64,000 nt of DNA from Ciborinia camelliae (taxonomy: Eukaryota > Ascomycota > Leotiomycetes > Helotiales > Sclerotiniaceae): the NCBI GenBank assembly GCA_025890175.1, contig JANPYM010000002.1, positions 3,035,077-3,099,076 of the forward strand. Reading direction: 5' to 3'. A program made the translations under genes and the position numbers. Below the pieces are notes generated by a model. That model saw nothing but the letters and a program-made list of their open reading frames with translations, was not told the DNA's origin and did not search any database. Below are positions 1 through 10,578 of this stretch, piece by piece; within the stretch, counting starts at the first letter, position 1, and every line of letters starts with the position of its first letter.

Positions 1-2
1 GC

Positions 3-2081
3 AAACTTAGTTCATCTTGCGATTACAATTTCTCCATTGCCGCAACTTCTTCAAACGCTGATCAAATTAGCCAAGTTACTGGTGAAGTTGGTTCCCTCTT
101 CATTCCATTTAATCACTTGTCCGATAATATCAGCAAGGTAGCTGCTGTCACTGCTCATTTCGAGTCATGGCCATCATTCAAACCAATCATCACTGATGCA
201 AAGATGACCGATCTCGCATCGATCCTTCTACTCGCAAGTCTTCATAGCCGAAAGATTCATATCACCAACGTCACTACCAAGGATGATATTGGATTGATTG
301 CATTAGCCAAGGCAAAGGGTCTTCAAGTCACTTGTGATGTTGCAGTTTACGCTCTTTTCTTCAGCCAGGATGATTTCCCCGAAGCTTCCTTCCTTCCAAC
401 TGCCAAAGATCAAAAGGCATTGTGGGAACATATGAACATGATTGATGTCTTTTCCATTGGTAGCTTACCATATCAACTCGCAACTTTTGTCAAGGCAGAG
501 GCAAACGCAGCTGTTGGTATTGCTGATACTTTGCCTTTGTTGTTTTCAGCTGTGGCAGATGGCAGACTCACAGTCGATGATATCAAGGCTCGTCTCCATG
601 ATAACCCTAAAGAAATCTTCGAGATTCACGATCAATTCGGAGCTTCTGTAGAGATTGAGATTGATCGACCATACACTGTTAAGCCTGCAGCAGTTTGGTC
701 TCCACTTGTTGGAAAGATTACAAGAGGGGCTGTTCAAAGAGTCATCTTCCAAGATAAGACTGCTTGTCTAGATGGTTTACCAACCCAAGATGCTATTGAT
801 GGAAAGGATATGTCATCCCATCTTATTGATTTACATACCACAGTACCACAATCACCATCCATCACAGCTCATCCTGGATCTCCAGCTATTGGTCCAAGAC
901 CTGATAGCTCTTATGGTCTTAGAAAATTCTCTGCATTTGGTGGTGCCTCATCTTCAGCTATGCGACCTGCGACTCGTTCAAGGTTCTTGGATGGTGCTGG
1001 CAGTCAAGCACTACAACTTCGATCTTCGGCCCCTGAAGATCTTGGGGCTCCATTGTATCCTCAACCAACTATTTCACCATCTTTACAAACCCTCCTTGGT
1101 CAATCACCATTTAAGAATCAACACGTTCTTTCGGTTAATCAATTCTCCCGCCAAGATCTTCATCTACTCTTCTCTGTTGCTCAAGAAATGAGATTAGGTG
1201 TTCAACGTGAAGGTGTTCTCTCTATCCTCAAGGGTCGTCTTCTCTGTACAATGTTTTATGAACCATCTACTCGTACATCTGCATCATTTGATGCTGCCAT
1301 GCAACGATTGGGAGGAAGAACGGTTGCAATTTCTACATCACAATCGTCTACTGTTAAGGGTGAATCCCTAGCAGATTCTATCCGTACTCTTGGCTGCTAC
1401 GGAGATGCGATTGTTCTTCGTCACCCTGATGAGAGCAGTGCTGCAACCGCTGCAAAGTTCTCACCAGTTCCTATCATTAACGGAGGTAATGGTAGCAAAG
1501 AACATCCTACTCAAGCATTCTTGGATTTGTTCACAATCAGAGAAGAATTGGGTACAGTTGGTGGTCTTACCATTACCTTCACTGGTGATCTTAGATATGG
1601 TCGTACCGTTCACTCTCTCGTCAAGCTTCTTCAACATTATGATGTCCATATCCAACTTGTCTCTCCACAAGCTTTGTCTCTTCCACAAGATATCTTGGCA
1701 CTTATCAAATCCAAGCCTGGTCAATTGCTTTCAGTCTCTACTGAATTGACTCCAGAGATTATTGCTCGATCCGATGTTCTTTACTGTACTCGTGTACAAA
1801 AGGAACGATTTGCCGATTTGGAAGAGTACGAAAAATTGAAGGATAGTTTCATCATTGATAACAAGACATTGAGAAATGCTAAGAGTTCAATGGTTGTTAT
1901 GCATCCATTACCAAGAAATGCCGAGATTGGAGAGGAGGTAGATTTCGATCAAAGAGCTGCATACTTTAGACAGGTACGTTACCCCTTTCCCTTGATTATT
2001 TGACCCTAACTAATTATTTTTCAGATGAGATATGGTCTTTACTGTCGCATGGCATTGTTGGCCTTGGTATTAGCCCCATAG
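3..2081 (+). CDS. pyrABCN: Multifunctional pyrimidine biosynthesis protein (CAD/Ura2 type), 3' part: dihydroorotase-like and aspartate transcarbamoylase domains
   Basis: The gene enters from the left edge, already open in frame, so its start and the carbamoyl-phosphate synthase part lie outside the window. Seen: 675 residues in two exons, 3-1973 and 2025-2081, with a 51-nt intron (gtacgt...tttcag) whose second exon supplies the conserved ATCase tail MRYGLYCRMALLALVLAP. Window residues 1 to about 310 form the dihydroorotase-like domain, which in fungal Ura2-type proteins is known to be catalytically inactive. From about residue 360 comes aspartate transcarbamoylase, with the carbamoyl-phosphate loop EPSTRTS (bases about 1260-1280), HPTQAFLDL, FTGDLRYGRTVHSL and HPLPR. 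Known role: carbamoyl phosphate plus aspartate to carbamoyl aspartate, committing flux to UMP and usually feedback-inhibited by UTP. A Ser/Pro-rich linker joins the two domains. Identification is firm; only the fragment is visible. Confidence 0.96.
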
Positions 2082-3081
2082 ATTTGATCTTGATCATATA
2101 TTTTGGCCAATATCAATGGTAAAGGCGTTATATCCAGATGGGAGGAGGGGAAAAGTCATTTAATTTTATTTTTCTATATGATTTTTTTGAGTAGATGCAT
2201 TAGATACTCGTAGACATTCTTTTATGATTGTAGAAATGGTTTACATTTTGATTCTATGTATATTCATTGGAGTGATGGGTATTATTTTATGTATACGTAT
2301 TTGTATGTATATATGTTTATACGTATGTATGTATGTGTATGTATGTGTGGGAATGGGTTCAGGTTAAGGTTACGTGTATTATGTATGTATTTATAATTGG
2401 ATGGATAGCGTAGGGTATGTGTATTATATTTTATTGTATTATAGTTTCATAGTTTAGTTTACTTTAGTTTTAGATAATGTTTTGAATTAATTTGTATCAT
2501 ATCTTTATATATATTAAACATTCATCCGTGTTCTTCTTATGTCTGTCTGTCTGTTCATGATATGGTGGTGTGTTGATTGATGTTCGACGGATTGAGGGGC
2601 ACTAATCAAGCGAGTGGAGAGCTAGTCACTTTTTGGATGATGCATGCCGCCCGGACATCTCACGTATGAAGATCTAGATAAGGAAGGTCGTATCAATAAA
2701 GATACTTTGAAGTTTGGCCTGGGCCCTGTTTCATCAACCATCATCAATAACTTGCACTCTTCAGATCACGAGGGTAGATCACTCGATGCTACTCGGGGTT
2801 TCCCATAATCTAGGTGCCAGTTGAATGAACGATAAGGAATTCTTGATTCTTTGTATCTGTTTAGAACATTTAATCGGGTTATCACGTATTATCCCATAGA
2901 AATATTGACTTCTCCTAAAAGACTCACAGGAGTTCGGAGAATTGGAATTCCTGATGCTAGCTACTCTTCGAGTCATATCCCTAGAAGGGTACCTCGACTC
3001 GTATATCTCATCCAATGCCAACTGAAACCCACCCCAATATCATTCAAGGAGCCATACCCTACCCTACCAAAGCATACCCAT
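2082..3081. other. Intergenic stretch between two convergent genes
   Basis: This stretch holds the 3' flanks of pyrABCN (plus strand) and the first monooxygenase (minus strand). About 2280-2350 is rich in TATG/TGTA tetranucleotides (gtatgtatgtatgtg), a simple-sequence tract probably in or just after the pyrABCN 3' UTR. No gene is supported; the open frames around 2780-3340 lack coding character and mostly run opposite the monooxygenase. Confidence 0.6.
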
Positions 3082-4781
3082 CTACACGAGCTCCCAAAAC
3101 TCCTCAAACCTCTCCCTCGCAATCTCCATACAATCAACTCCATAAACAATTTTCTGGACCTCAGCATCGGCCCACTTATCCGGCACCCTCGCGCCTTTCT
3201 TCTCCCTCAACTCGCGAAACAAGCGATCCCTCTCCTCCCTCGCCTTTCCATCTCCCAGATGCAGACTCCTCGCACTAGCCGCCGCCAATTCGACCATCAT
3301 CTCCGCTCTCTCTTTCCGAATCTTCTCATACACTCTCAGTGATTTGCATATATTTTCCCTCTTGGAATCTCTCAACTTGGCGAGACAGATTCCTAAAACG
3401 GCGGCATCTTCTATAGCCTGTGCGGCTCCCTGGGCGAGATGCGGAAGCGTCGGGTGACATGCATCGCCTACTAATGCCGTGCATCCATTTATCCACGTGG
3501 GGAGCGGGGCGTGAAGACGTAATTTCCACTCGCAGACTTCCCCGTCGGGGACGAGGTTTAACATTTTTAATACCGTGGGGTGGAAATCGGAAAAGACTTT
3601 TAGCATGCGAGTTTTGGATCCCCGGGTCGTGTAGGTTTCGGTGGGGGCGATGGCGAAGTTTATGTCGGGTTGCGTGGTGGAGATGTTGTAGATGGATTTG
3701 GAGGAGATGGGGTAGGCGATTATGTGCCGGCGTTCGCCGATCCATCGGTTTACGCGGGAGGTGTTGATTAAGCTGGGAGAGTGATTAGTGGGGGTATTGA
3801 TGTTGGTGAGAATGGACAATGAGAGAGGTGTGATGACACAATTCGGATGAGCCCCAATGATTGTCTGGAGTCATATGTAACTATAGGATTATCCCAACTC
3901 AATGGATGGAATGACAGGGAGGAAAAGTTGTATGGGAAGAGAGCATTAAAAGACCCCCTAAATTCTGGACATAAACAACTTACTCAAGAAGTTCCGGATC
4001 ATGTTCCATCTGTTCCCTCGTGAGTAAAATTCGATAAGCTGCTTGCTCCGAATCAACCACCGAAGCATTCACACCGAGTTCCCTCAACATAGCCTCACGT
4101 ATTACGGATTTGATACCATCACACGCAAGAAGAATATCGCACTCGACCCTTTTTGATTCCCCTCCTCTAGGCAAAATAGTAAAAGATGGTTTGGGAAAGA
4201 AACCATGAACTTCTTGAACACTAGTTGAGAAGTGAAATTTAAGATCCGGGTACTTTTTACAGCCATTATAAAGACCATTTGCGAGGGAATGTCGATGGCC
4301 AACCATGTGTGGATATCCGTATGTTTCTCGAATATATCCCAATTCAACATGACCTAATTCTTCATCCGTGGACCCCTCTATTGTTTTTATCAGTCGGGTA
4401 GAAATCCGGGTGAATATAACTTTCCCACTCACCTCTAATACTCGTAGCTTTTAATTCCACAGCCTCCTCTTCGATTTCCTTCCAAACCCCCAACCGATCT
4501 AAAATCCGTGACATGTTAGGAGCAAGTTGAATACCCGCTCCCACGAATCCCAGATTGGAAGCTTTTTCATAAACTTCCACGTTCTCAAACCCTTCTTTTT
4601 TTAAAGCCAAGGCGGATGTCAGTCCTGCCATTCCTGTTGTGTGGTAAGCATTTTATATGGATAGACGAGAAATTTGTGTCATGACGTCTTGAGGATCATG
4701 CACTCATTCGGAGATGAGACAAGTGCATGACTTACCTGCACCTATAATACATATCTTTAAATTCTTTTTTGGATCGTCCAT
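3082..4781 (-). CDS. FAD-dependent monooxygenase, salicylate hydroxylase-like
   Basis: Class A flavoprotein monooxygenase of 443 residues. Four exons on the minus strand: 4781-4736, 4633-4433, 4377-3984 and 3772-3082; the phases join exactly. Joining exons 1 and 2 restores the FAD-binding GAGMAG motif (residues about 14-19), which no single open frame shows. The second conserved site, CDGIKSVIRE, lies near residue 169, and the GD motif GDACHPTLPHLAQG near residue 315. The family uses NAD(P)H and O2 to hydroxylate aromatic acids such as salicylate; the substrate here is inferred only from family resemblance. The third intron (3983-3773, 211 nt) is longer than its neighbours and its acceptor is the least certain border. 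The gene is divergent from the C2H2 regulator at 5822, sharing about 1 kb of upstream DNA, and belongs to the accessory block. Confidence 0.88.
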
Positions 4782-5684
4782 CTTTGTGGTTATGAAGCGA
4801 ACAAATGGATCTTTCCCCCGAGTCTAATGAAGACAATACTTTATCGTGCTGGCTGCTGGTGAAAGTACAGTACAGTAGGATTTCAAAATGTATACGAGTA
4901 TACTATATCGTCCAATTAATCCAACATACCTCAATGCCACTCAAGATCACATACAAGCACCGATAGATATCGTCTTATTTGAAGTCCCGGGTCAATATCC
5001 CGAACTTTTCATAGTGGAGAAATGGCACGGCCTAGTTCATCCATCTTGAATTGGCTGTAACCTTATAAGGCTGACACTTCATCCCTTCGTCAATCAACTT
5101 GATGTAGGTACCGGGAACCCCGCTAAAATACCGCATTAGATGAAATCATGAACAGGAGAGGGGAGAGGAGAGAGGAAAGGAAAAGATTGAATCTGATAAG
5201 AGCACAAAATGCGTGTTTCTGGTAATGGTGTTGAAACGATTGATACCTACCTATCAATAGGTACTAACCCAATAATGAAAGATTTAACATTTTAAGGAAG
5301 GTGTCTGTTCACTGCCCAGGTGGTGTCTCATCTCTCGATAGTCTCCTCCAGTACTGCCATATATCCTTGGGGAATGATTGGCTGGTTTATCATCTGTCAA
5401 TGCGTCGAAGCTTTTCTTACCCCTGTTCAATCCGCGTCGGTGCCGAATTTGCGCGGGGGGATTACCTTACTCTGGGCCTCGGATGATTACGTCATCCGCA
5501 TATGTTTATATTAATGTTGTATCACTTACCACACTGAGTATACTTAGCATACCTAGTAAAATGCTACCTTCTTTACATAGGTATCAAATCTTCTATCTGA
5601 ATCAAAAGACCATTGTCGATATTCAAGTTCCACTTGTCACATAATCAAAGTCAAAGTCAAAGTCAAACCCTCGACTAAACTTCC
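4782..5684. promoter_or_regulatory. Shared upstream region of a divergent monooxygenase/regulator pair
   Basis: About 1 kb separates the two divergent start codons (4781 minus, 5822 plus). It has no supported gene; the overlapping frames near 5300-5640 are short and lack conserved features. A TCAAAG repeat of almost four units lies at 5645-5668, directly before the 7-bp array. Control of both genes from this stretch is inferred from geometry alone. Confidence 0.4.
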
Positions 5685-5817
5685 CTCCAGACTCCAGACT
5701 CCAGACTCCAGACTCCAGACTCCAGACTCCAGACTCCAGACTCCAGACTCCAGACTCCAGACTCCAGACTCCAGACTCCAGACTCCAGACTACAGACTAC
5801 AGACTCCAGACTTCAGA
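5685..5817 (+). repeat. 7-bp tandem repeat, 19 units, in the leader of the C2H2 regulator
   Basis: The unit is CTCCAGA. Fifteen identical copies fill 5685-5789, followed by two CTACAGA, one CTCCAGA and one CTTCAGA up to 5817. The ATG of the regulator follows at 5822. The array has no ATG on the sense strand, and since 7 is not a multiple of 3, copy changes would alter leader length but not the protein. Confidence 0.95.
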
Positions 5818-5821
5818 CATC

Positions 5822-8188
5822 ATGGAATCTCCTAAACCACCAATAACTTCGGAACCTGCACGAAGAAAGTACACGGGTCTAGATTGTAGGTTTTGTCAAA
5901 AAAGTTTCTCCAAAGGCGAACATTTGAGGGTTAGAATCATAATATCACCAAGATGCACATCTTATACTCACTAATAACTATTACAGAGACACGAAAGAAG
6001 CCGTAAGAACAAATCTCTCGAACTCGAATCCCCTCACCTACAACTTGAAGAATTGCAGGCTGATCAAATGATGAAAAGATACTGGATCTCGACCTTATAT
6101 ATGCAAAGATTGCGGAAGACCATTTGCTAGACAAGATTCCCTAGCTCGCCATGAAAGATTACATATTCGTCGAGAAAGTAATTATCCCAATTATCCTTCA
6201 CCACCTTCCAGTTTGATTTCTCAATCAAGCATACCGACTTTATTACCTGCGATTGATACAAATCCTCAAGTCGAGACACCAAAAACACAAGAAGGAATTA
6301 TGGAAGAAAGAAGTGCTGATCGTTCTATCATTGAAAATACACCATCTACAGCAGACATCGATTTCGAATTAATATGGCCAGATTCAGAGGATTTATTCGA
6401 AACTTTGATGTCTTACGATCCAACAAATCCATGGCAAATGCCAATGGGAACATTACCGGTGCCCATCTCAACTCGGTCACATATAAATAATGGTAGTTTT
6501 GGTATAACAGGTCCATTTCAGGAGAAGGGATCAATTGGCTCCATTCCAGTTGGTGAAAGTCATCAAGCCGTACATAATGTCAGTGAGATGGTTACTAGTT
6601 TGGTAAGTTTTCACAAGACTTTGAGAGGAAGCCTTACTAATGAAAGGCATAGTCATCAACCGTTACGGCTGCTGTTGAAGCTACATCTCTTACCTCGGTT
6701 TTCTTAGATGAATGTTTACATATGTTCTTCGTAAGATTCATACCCACATTTCCAATATTACATCGATCAACCTTCGTATTTCGAGAATGTACTCAACCTT
6801 TACTTCTAAATGCCATGGCTATTGGTTCTTTGTATCTTGGACCTAAAGATTCAGTCGCAAAAGGTGAAGCTTTATGGAGACTTGCACATGTGGCAGTTGC
6901 AACATCTTGGGAAACATTAATCACTCATCAAGGTCCTCATGATAGTTGTCAGGGGGTACAATTAGTTGTCACTGCTCTACTTGCTCAAATCTATGGAGCT
7001 CTTTCGAGAAATCGAGTTATTCGGACAACAAGTCAAGCATTTCATGCTCTTGGATTCTTTTGGGCAAGGCAATGCGCAATATCCGATAGTGAACCATACT
7101 CAAAGAGCAATCTACCTAACCAAAATTCGACGAACGAAGAAAAGAATAGAGCATGGAAATTTTGGGCGGCTAAAGAGATCCAACAACGTGCATTATTGGG
7201 TCATTACGTCTTGGATGGTCTAATATCTCGAATGTCTGGGGAAACTCCATCAGTTCGACATGCCGCCAATCAATTAGGGCTACCTAGTAGTGAAACTGCA
7301 TTTGAGGCTAGGACTGCCAATGAATGGCTTAATCATATGAGATCTCAAGAGCCTTCTCAATATTCTTTCCGAAGTATCATTCGATCATTATTCATCCCGA
7401 CTAATCAATCTTTGACGAATTTTCATTCATTTTCTGCATTTTCTCTTCGAGTCATTCTAGAAGGTCTTCAATCATTGGTTTCGGATTGTGATTCCGATGA
7501 TCTTGCTACAGTTGGTGTGCCTACTAAGATTGAATTACGAAGAGCTTTGAGTCATGTGTTTGAGGCTATATCCATGAGCCCCAATCTTTCTCATTCCGAG
7601 CGACTTGAGCTTCTACTTCGGTGGCATACCATTTGCCTTGATGCTTGCAAAGATTCATCACTACTTTGCAGATCCATTTGCTCTCGTTACGGTATCGTGC
7701 AACATGTTTGCGGTGGAAAAACTATCATGAAACCAGAACAAGATTTGATAAGTTGGGCTGGTACGGAAGAGGCACGAAAATCTCTCTTACATGCCATTGC
7801 AATCCAAGAGATTGTAGAACAATTACCAAGGGGTAGGGCACACGTTATACATATCCCGAGTTCTTTATTCGCATCGGCAACGGTCTACTGTGTATTCTCA
7901 CTTGCTGGTCATGGTGCAGTTAATGTACCAAACATTGTGGATTGGCAAACTGTTTTGGCTTCCAATGAACCTGGAGATGCTTCAATTCAGTCAGGAGGTA
8001 CTAGTCAGTCGGAGACACAGTTGTATTTACGAGGTGAAAGTCCGATATTGAGAGCAATGGGGACAACTAAAAATCTCCTTTATGAACTCAATTCTATGCA
8101 GAAGCTTTTTAAATGCTTATGCTCGCAATGGGGTATTGCATTTGATATGGAGGAGATTTTGGATCAATGGAATACACTATGTCATTGA
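5822..8188 (+). CDS. Transcription factor with two C2H2 zinc fingers and a fungal-specific regulatory domain
   Basis: A 727-residue protein in four exons: 5822-5929, 5987-6002 (16 nt), 6079-6602 and 6653-8188. Splicing is needed to see the fingers. Exons 1 and 2 plus the first bases of exon 3 make finger 1 (CRFCQKSFSKGEHLRRHERSH), with the classic HTGSRPY linker, then finger 2 (CKDCGRPFARQDSLARHERLH, about residues 47-67). After an acidic, Pro/Ser-rich middle, the fungal_trans-type domain starts near residue 240 (FFVRFIPTFPILHRSTF) and fills much of the rest. Such proteins are nuclear DNA-binding regulators. It lies between a monooxygenase and an MFS transporter, so pathway-specific control of that block is a reasonable inference. 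The start is the first ATG after the 7-bp array. DNA target and ligand are unknown. Confidence 0.9.
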
Positions 8189-8824
8189 ATCTAAGATCAA
8201 GGTATATGTATTCACGATTTATGATTTATGATATACGGTTGTGTAAGGTGTTGGGTTATCCATTGGGCTTGCGATCATGAAAAAATGGTTAGATTTCATG
8301 ATTTTCTCAGCGATATTTGGCTGCAACATACAACTGGCCTTGATTAGGGATTTTGTATTTAGGAAGATTAAATCTCATAATATCATCGCCTTTAGGATTA
8401 AATCAATGAAGTCACGGTAGTATATCCATTCCATCCCATTGATGCCATTATGATTAAATAGGTATGTAAAATTTATCAACGTCTCGAGCTCCTGTGATCC
8501 GAATCCTAAGCCATTATTTATAAATCCCGCCATATCCAATGAACGAACAGGTCAGCCTTACGAATGTCTCCCGTAATTAGGTAGGTATATAAAATTATGA
8601 TAGTATAGAGATTAATATTTGGACTCTTGGGTACTACTAAAACGGTTTGTTCTGAGATAAGGTGGATAATATATCATATCCACACATCTCCAGATAATCC
8701 AACATCCAACATCACATCCAAGCTACCCACCTCCTTCAAAAAGGAATCCCATTCAGAGAGGGGGAAAAGAATATACACATGGGTAAAAAAGAGAAAAAAG
8801 AAAAAAGCAATCATGAATCATTAA
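8189..8824. other. Intergenic stretch between convergent genes
   Basis: This holds the 3' flanks of the regulator (plus) and the MFS transporter (minus). It is AT-rich with short simple tracts such as the A-rich run near 8785-8805. I see no gene, RNA or repeat of note. Confidence 0.6.
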
Positions 8825-10578
8825 TCATGTCTTCGTTATCTCTTCATTTCCATTCCCAGCCATCTCATTGACCCCTTGCCCCTGACCCTGCTGCTGACCC
8901 TGCTCCCGATCCCATACTCGTCCAGCCGCATCCGCCGGTTTCGAGGGTCGCCATTTTCTGCCCATGAATTGAACAATGAGGGTTGGGATAATACTGATGC
9001 CGATGATGAGAGCAGCTGCTATTCCGGCGCTGGTGGAGAGACCGAGGGTGAACATTGAGGGGAACCTATGGGGTGTGAGTTGTGGGGTGTGGGTGGGTGG
9101 AAAGAGGGGAAGAAGATGAACCTACCAAAAAGGACCAATAAAGCCCCAAACCTGTCGCACAAACGTGATAAAAACCCCAATGCTAGCCGATTCCTCCAAA
9201 TGTGAATCCACCGCATACGTAATCAGAACCGTCGTCACGATTTGATTGCCCATCCCGGCAATCGCAAGCCCAAGCACCGGTGTGATATTCCAATGCATTT
9301 CCCTCGCCTGCTCGGTTCGGACGAGGAAAACCACGACGCCGATGATCGTGAGGATGAATCCTGCATAACTTAACCATAGGCGATATTCAGGAGCAGGCTG
9401 GAGACCTGTTTTACGGGTTCGCCGATTCATCCAGAAATCCGAGAGGTTGCCGCCGAGTTGTTCACCAATTACAGAACCGATGATGAGGGCGAGGAATTGA
9501 TAGCCGAGTTGTTGGGCATTGAACCCGAATTTGGCGCCGAAGAGTTGGGGGAGTTCAACGGTGATGAGGACCGAGGCGAAGAGGAATGTCATGGCATAGG
9601 CAATGGTTGGGATGACGATACATGGTTTGGTAAAGAGGGTGAGGGGATGAACAAAATCGTAGATGCGAAGGGGTGAAGGATCAATTCGATGAAAGGTGAG
9701 ATATTCTTCTCGGAAGGACGATTTGGGATGTTGGACTCCGTGGCGAAGGTAGCGGGTTTCTGGGCCGAGAAAAACATAGGCGATGAATTGTACGCCGTTG
9801 ATTATGGCCAAGATCCAATAGATCCAGCGCCATCCTACGCGCACGGCTACAAATCCCATAATGAAGGGGGAAAGTGGTACACCGATTGTTACCATGAGTG
9901 TCCAAATTCCCATATAACGAGCTCGATCCTTCTTAAAGAATGATTCTGTCACTACCGCACTACCAATTGCTCCGGCGGGACAGATGAAGAATGCAACGAT
10001 GGCTCGACAGACTGCCATGGTAGCATAGGTAGGAGATTTAGCACATCCTATGTTTCCAATAAAACTAATAATAAGTGATATGAGAAATAAAGGTCTTCTT
10101 CCAAAGGTATTTGATAATGGTTTCCATAGGAGAGGAGCACCTCCCAAGATTGCAATTTGGAGTGAAGTAAGATATGTAACTCGTTGAAGAGAGACACCTA
10201 GATCCTCTGCAATATTTTCGTAGGCGGGAATGATGGCTGCTGCTGTAAATGTTGACATGCATGCATGAATTGCCACCAAGAGAAGATTTGTGACTTTCTA
10301 TAATTTTCATCAGCAAAGTCGTGACGGAATGGATAGATGGATTTGATAGATACCTTCCTATTTGTCCAATTGTATGGATCAGCATCACTAGAACTAGGTA
10401 AAGGATCTAGATTCAAAGTTCCATGTCGTGTAAGAAGATATTGTTTATGTTCTTCAGATAATGCGGCAGTGGACTCTTCGATATAAGTTGCACGAGTTGC
10501 TGAATGGTCGATGGTATCAGAGAACTCGCCACTAGGATTCGATTGCTTACGCTCAATGGTGTCCGTTGTAGTTGCCAT
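8825..10578 (-). CDS. MFS transporter, DHA1 (drug:H+ antiporter) type
   Basis: A 545-residue membrane protein in three exons: 10578-10354, 10297-9126 and 9065-8825, with phases that fit exactly; the last junction rebuilds GFIGPFWFPSMFTLGL. The cytosolic N-terminus ends in DPYNWTNRKK, the usual lead-in of fungal DHA1 carriers. The first helix follows (VTNLLLVAIHACMSTFTAAA), and the motif-A equivalent WKPLSNTFGRRP lies between helices 2 and 3. About twelve hydrophobic segments are visible, with the central loop around SSFREEYLTFHRIDPSP. Known role: proton-driven export, or occasionally import, of small organic molecules across the plasma membrane. Adjacent to a C2H2 regulator and two hydroxylases, it may move the substrate or product of that block; this is inference. 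The final residues are Gln/Gly-rich and probably cytosolic. Confidence 0.9.

Noticed and set aside
3420..3767. 115-codon plus-strand frame rich in Arg/Trp
   Set aside because: It lies antisense to the last exon of the FAD monooxygenase, which carries conserved motifs; the frame is a codon-bias shadow.
5685..5817. CRISPR-like array
   Set aside because: The repeat is a contiguous 7-bp unit without spacers, and the organism is a eukaryote; it is a minisatellite.
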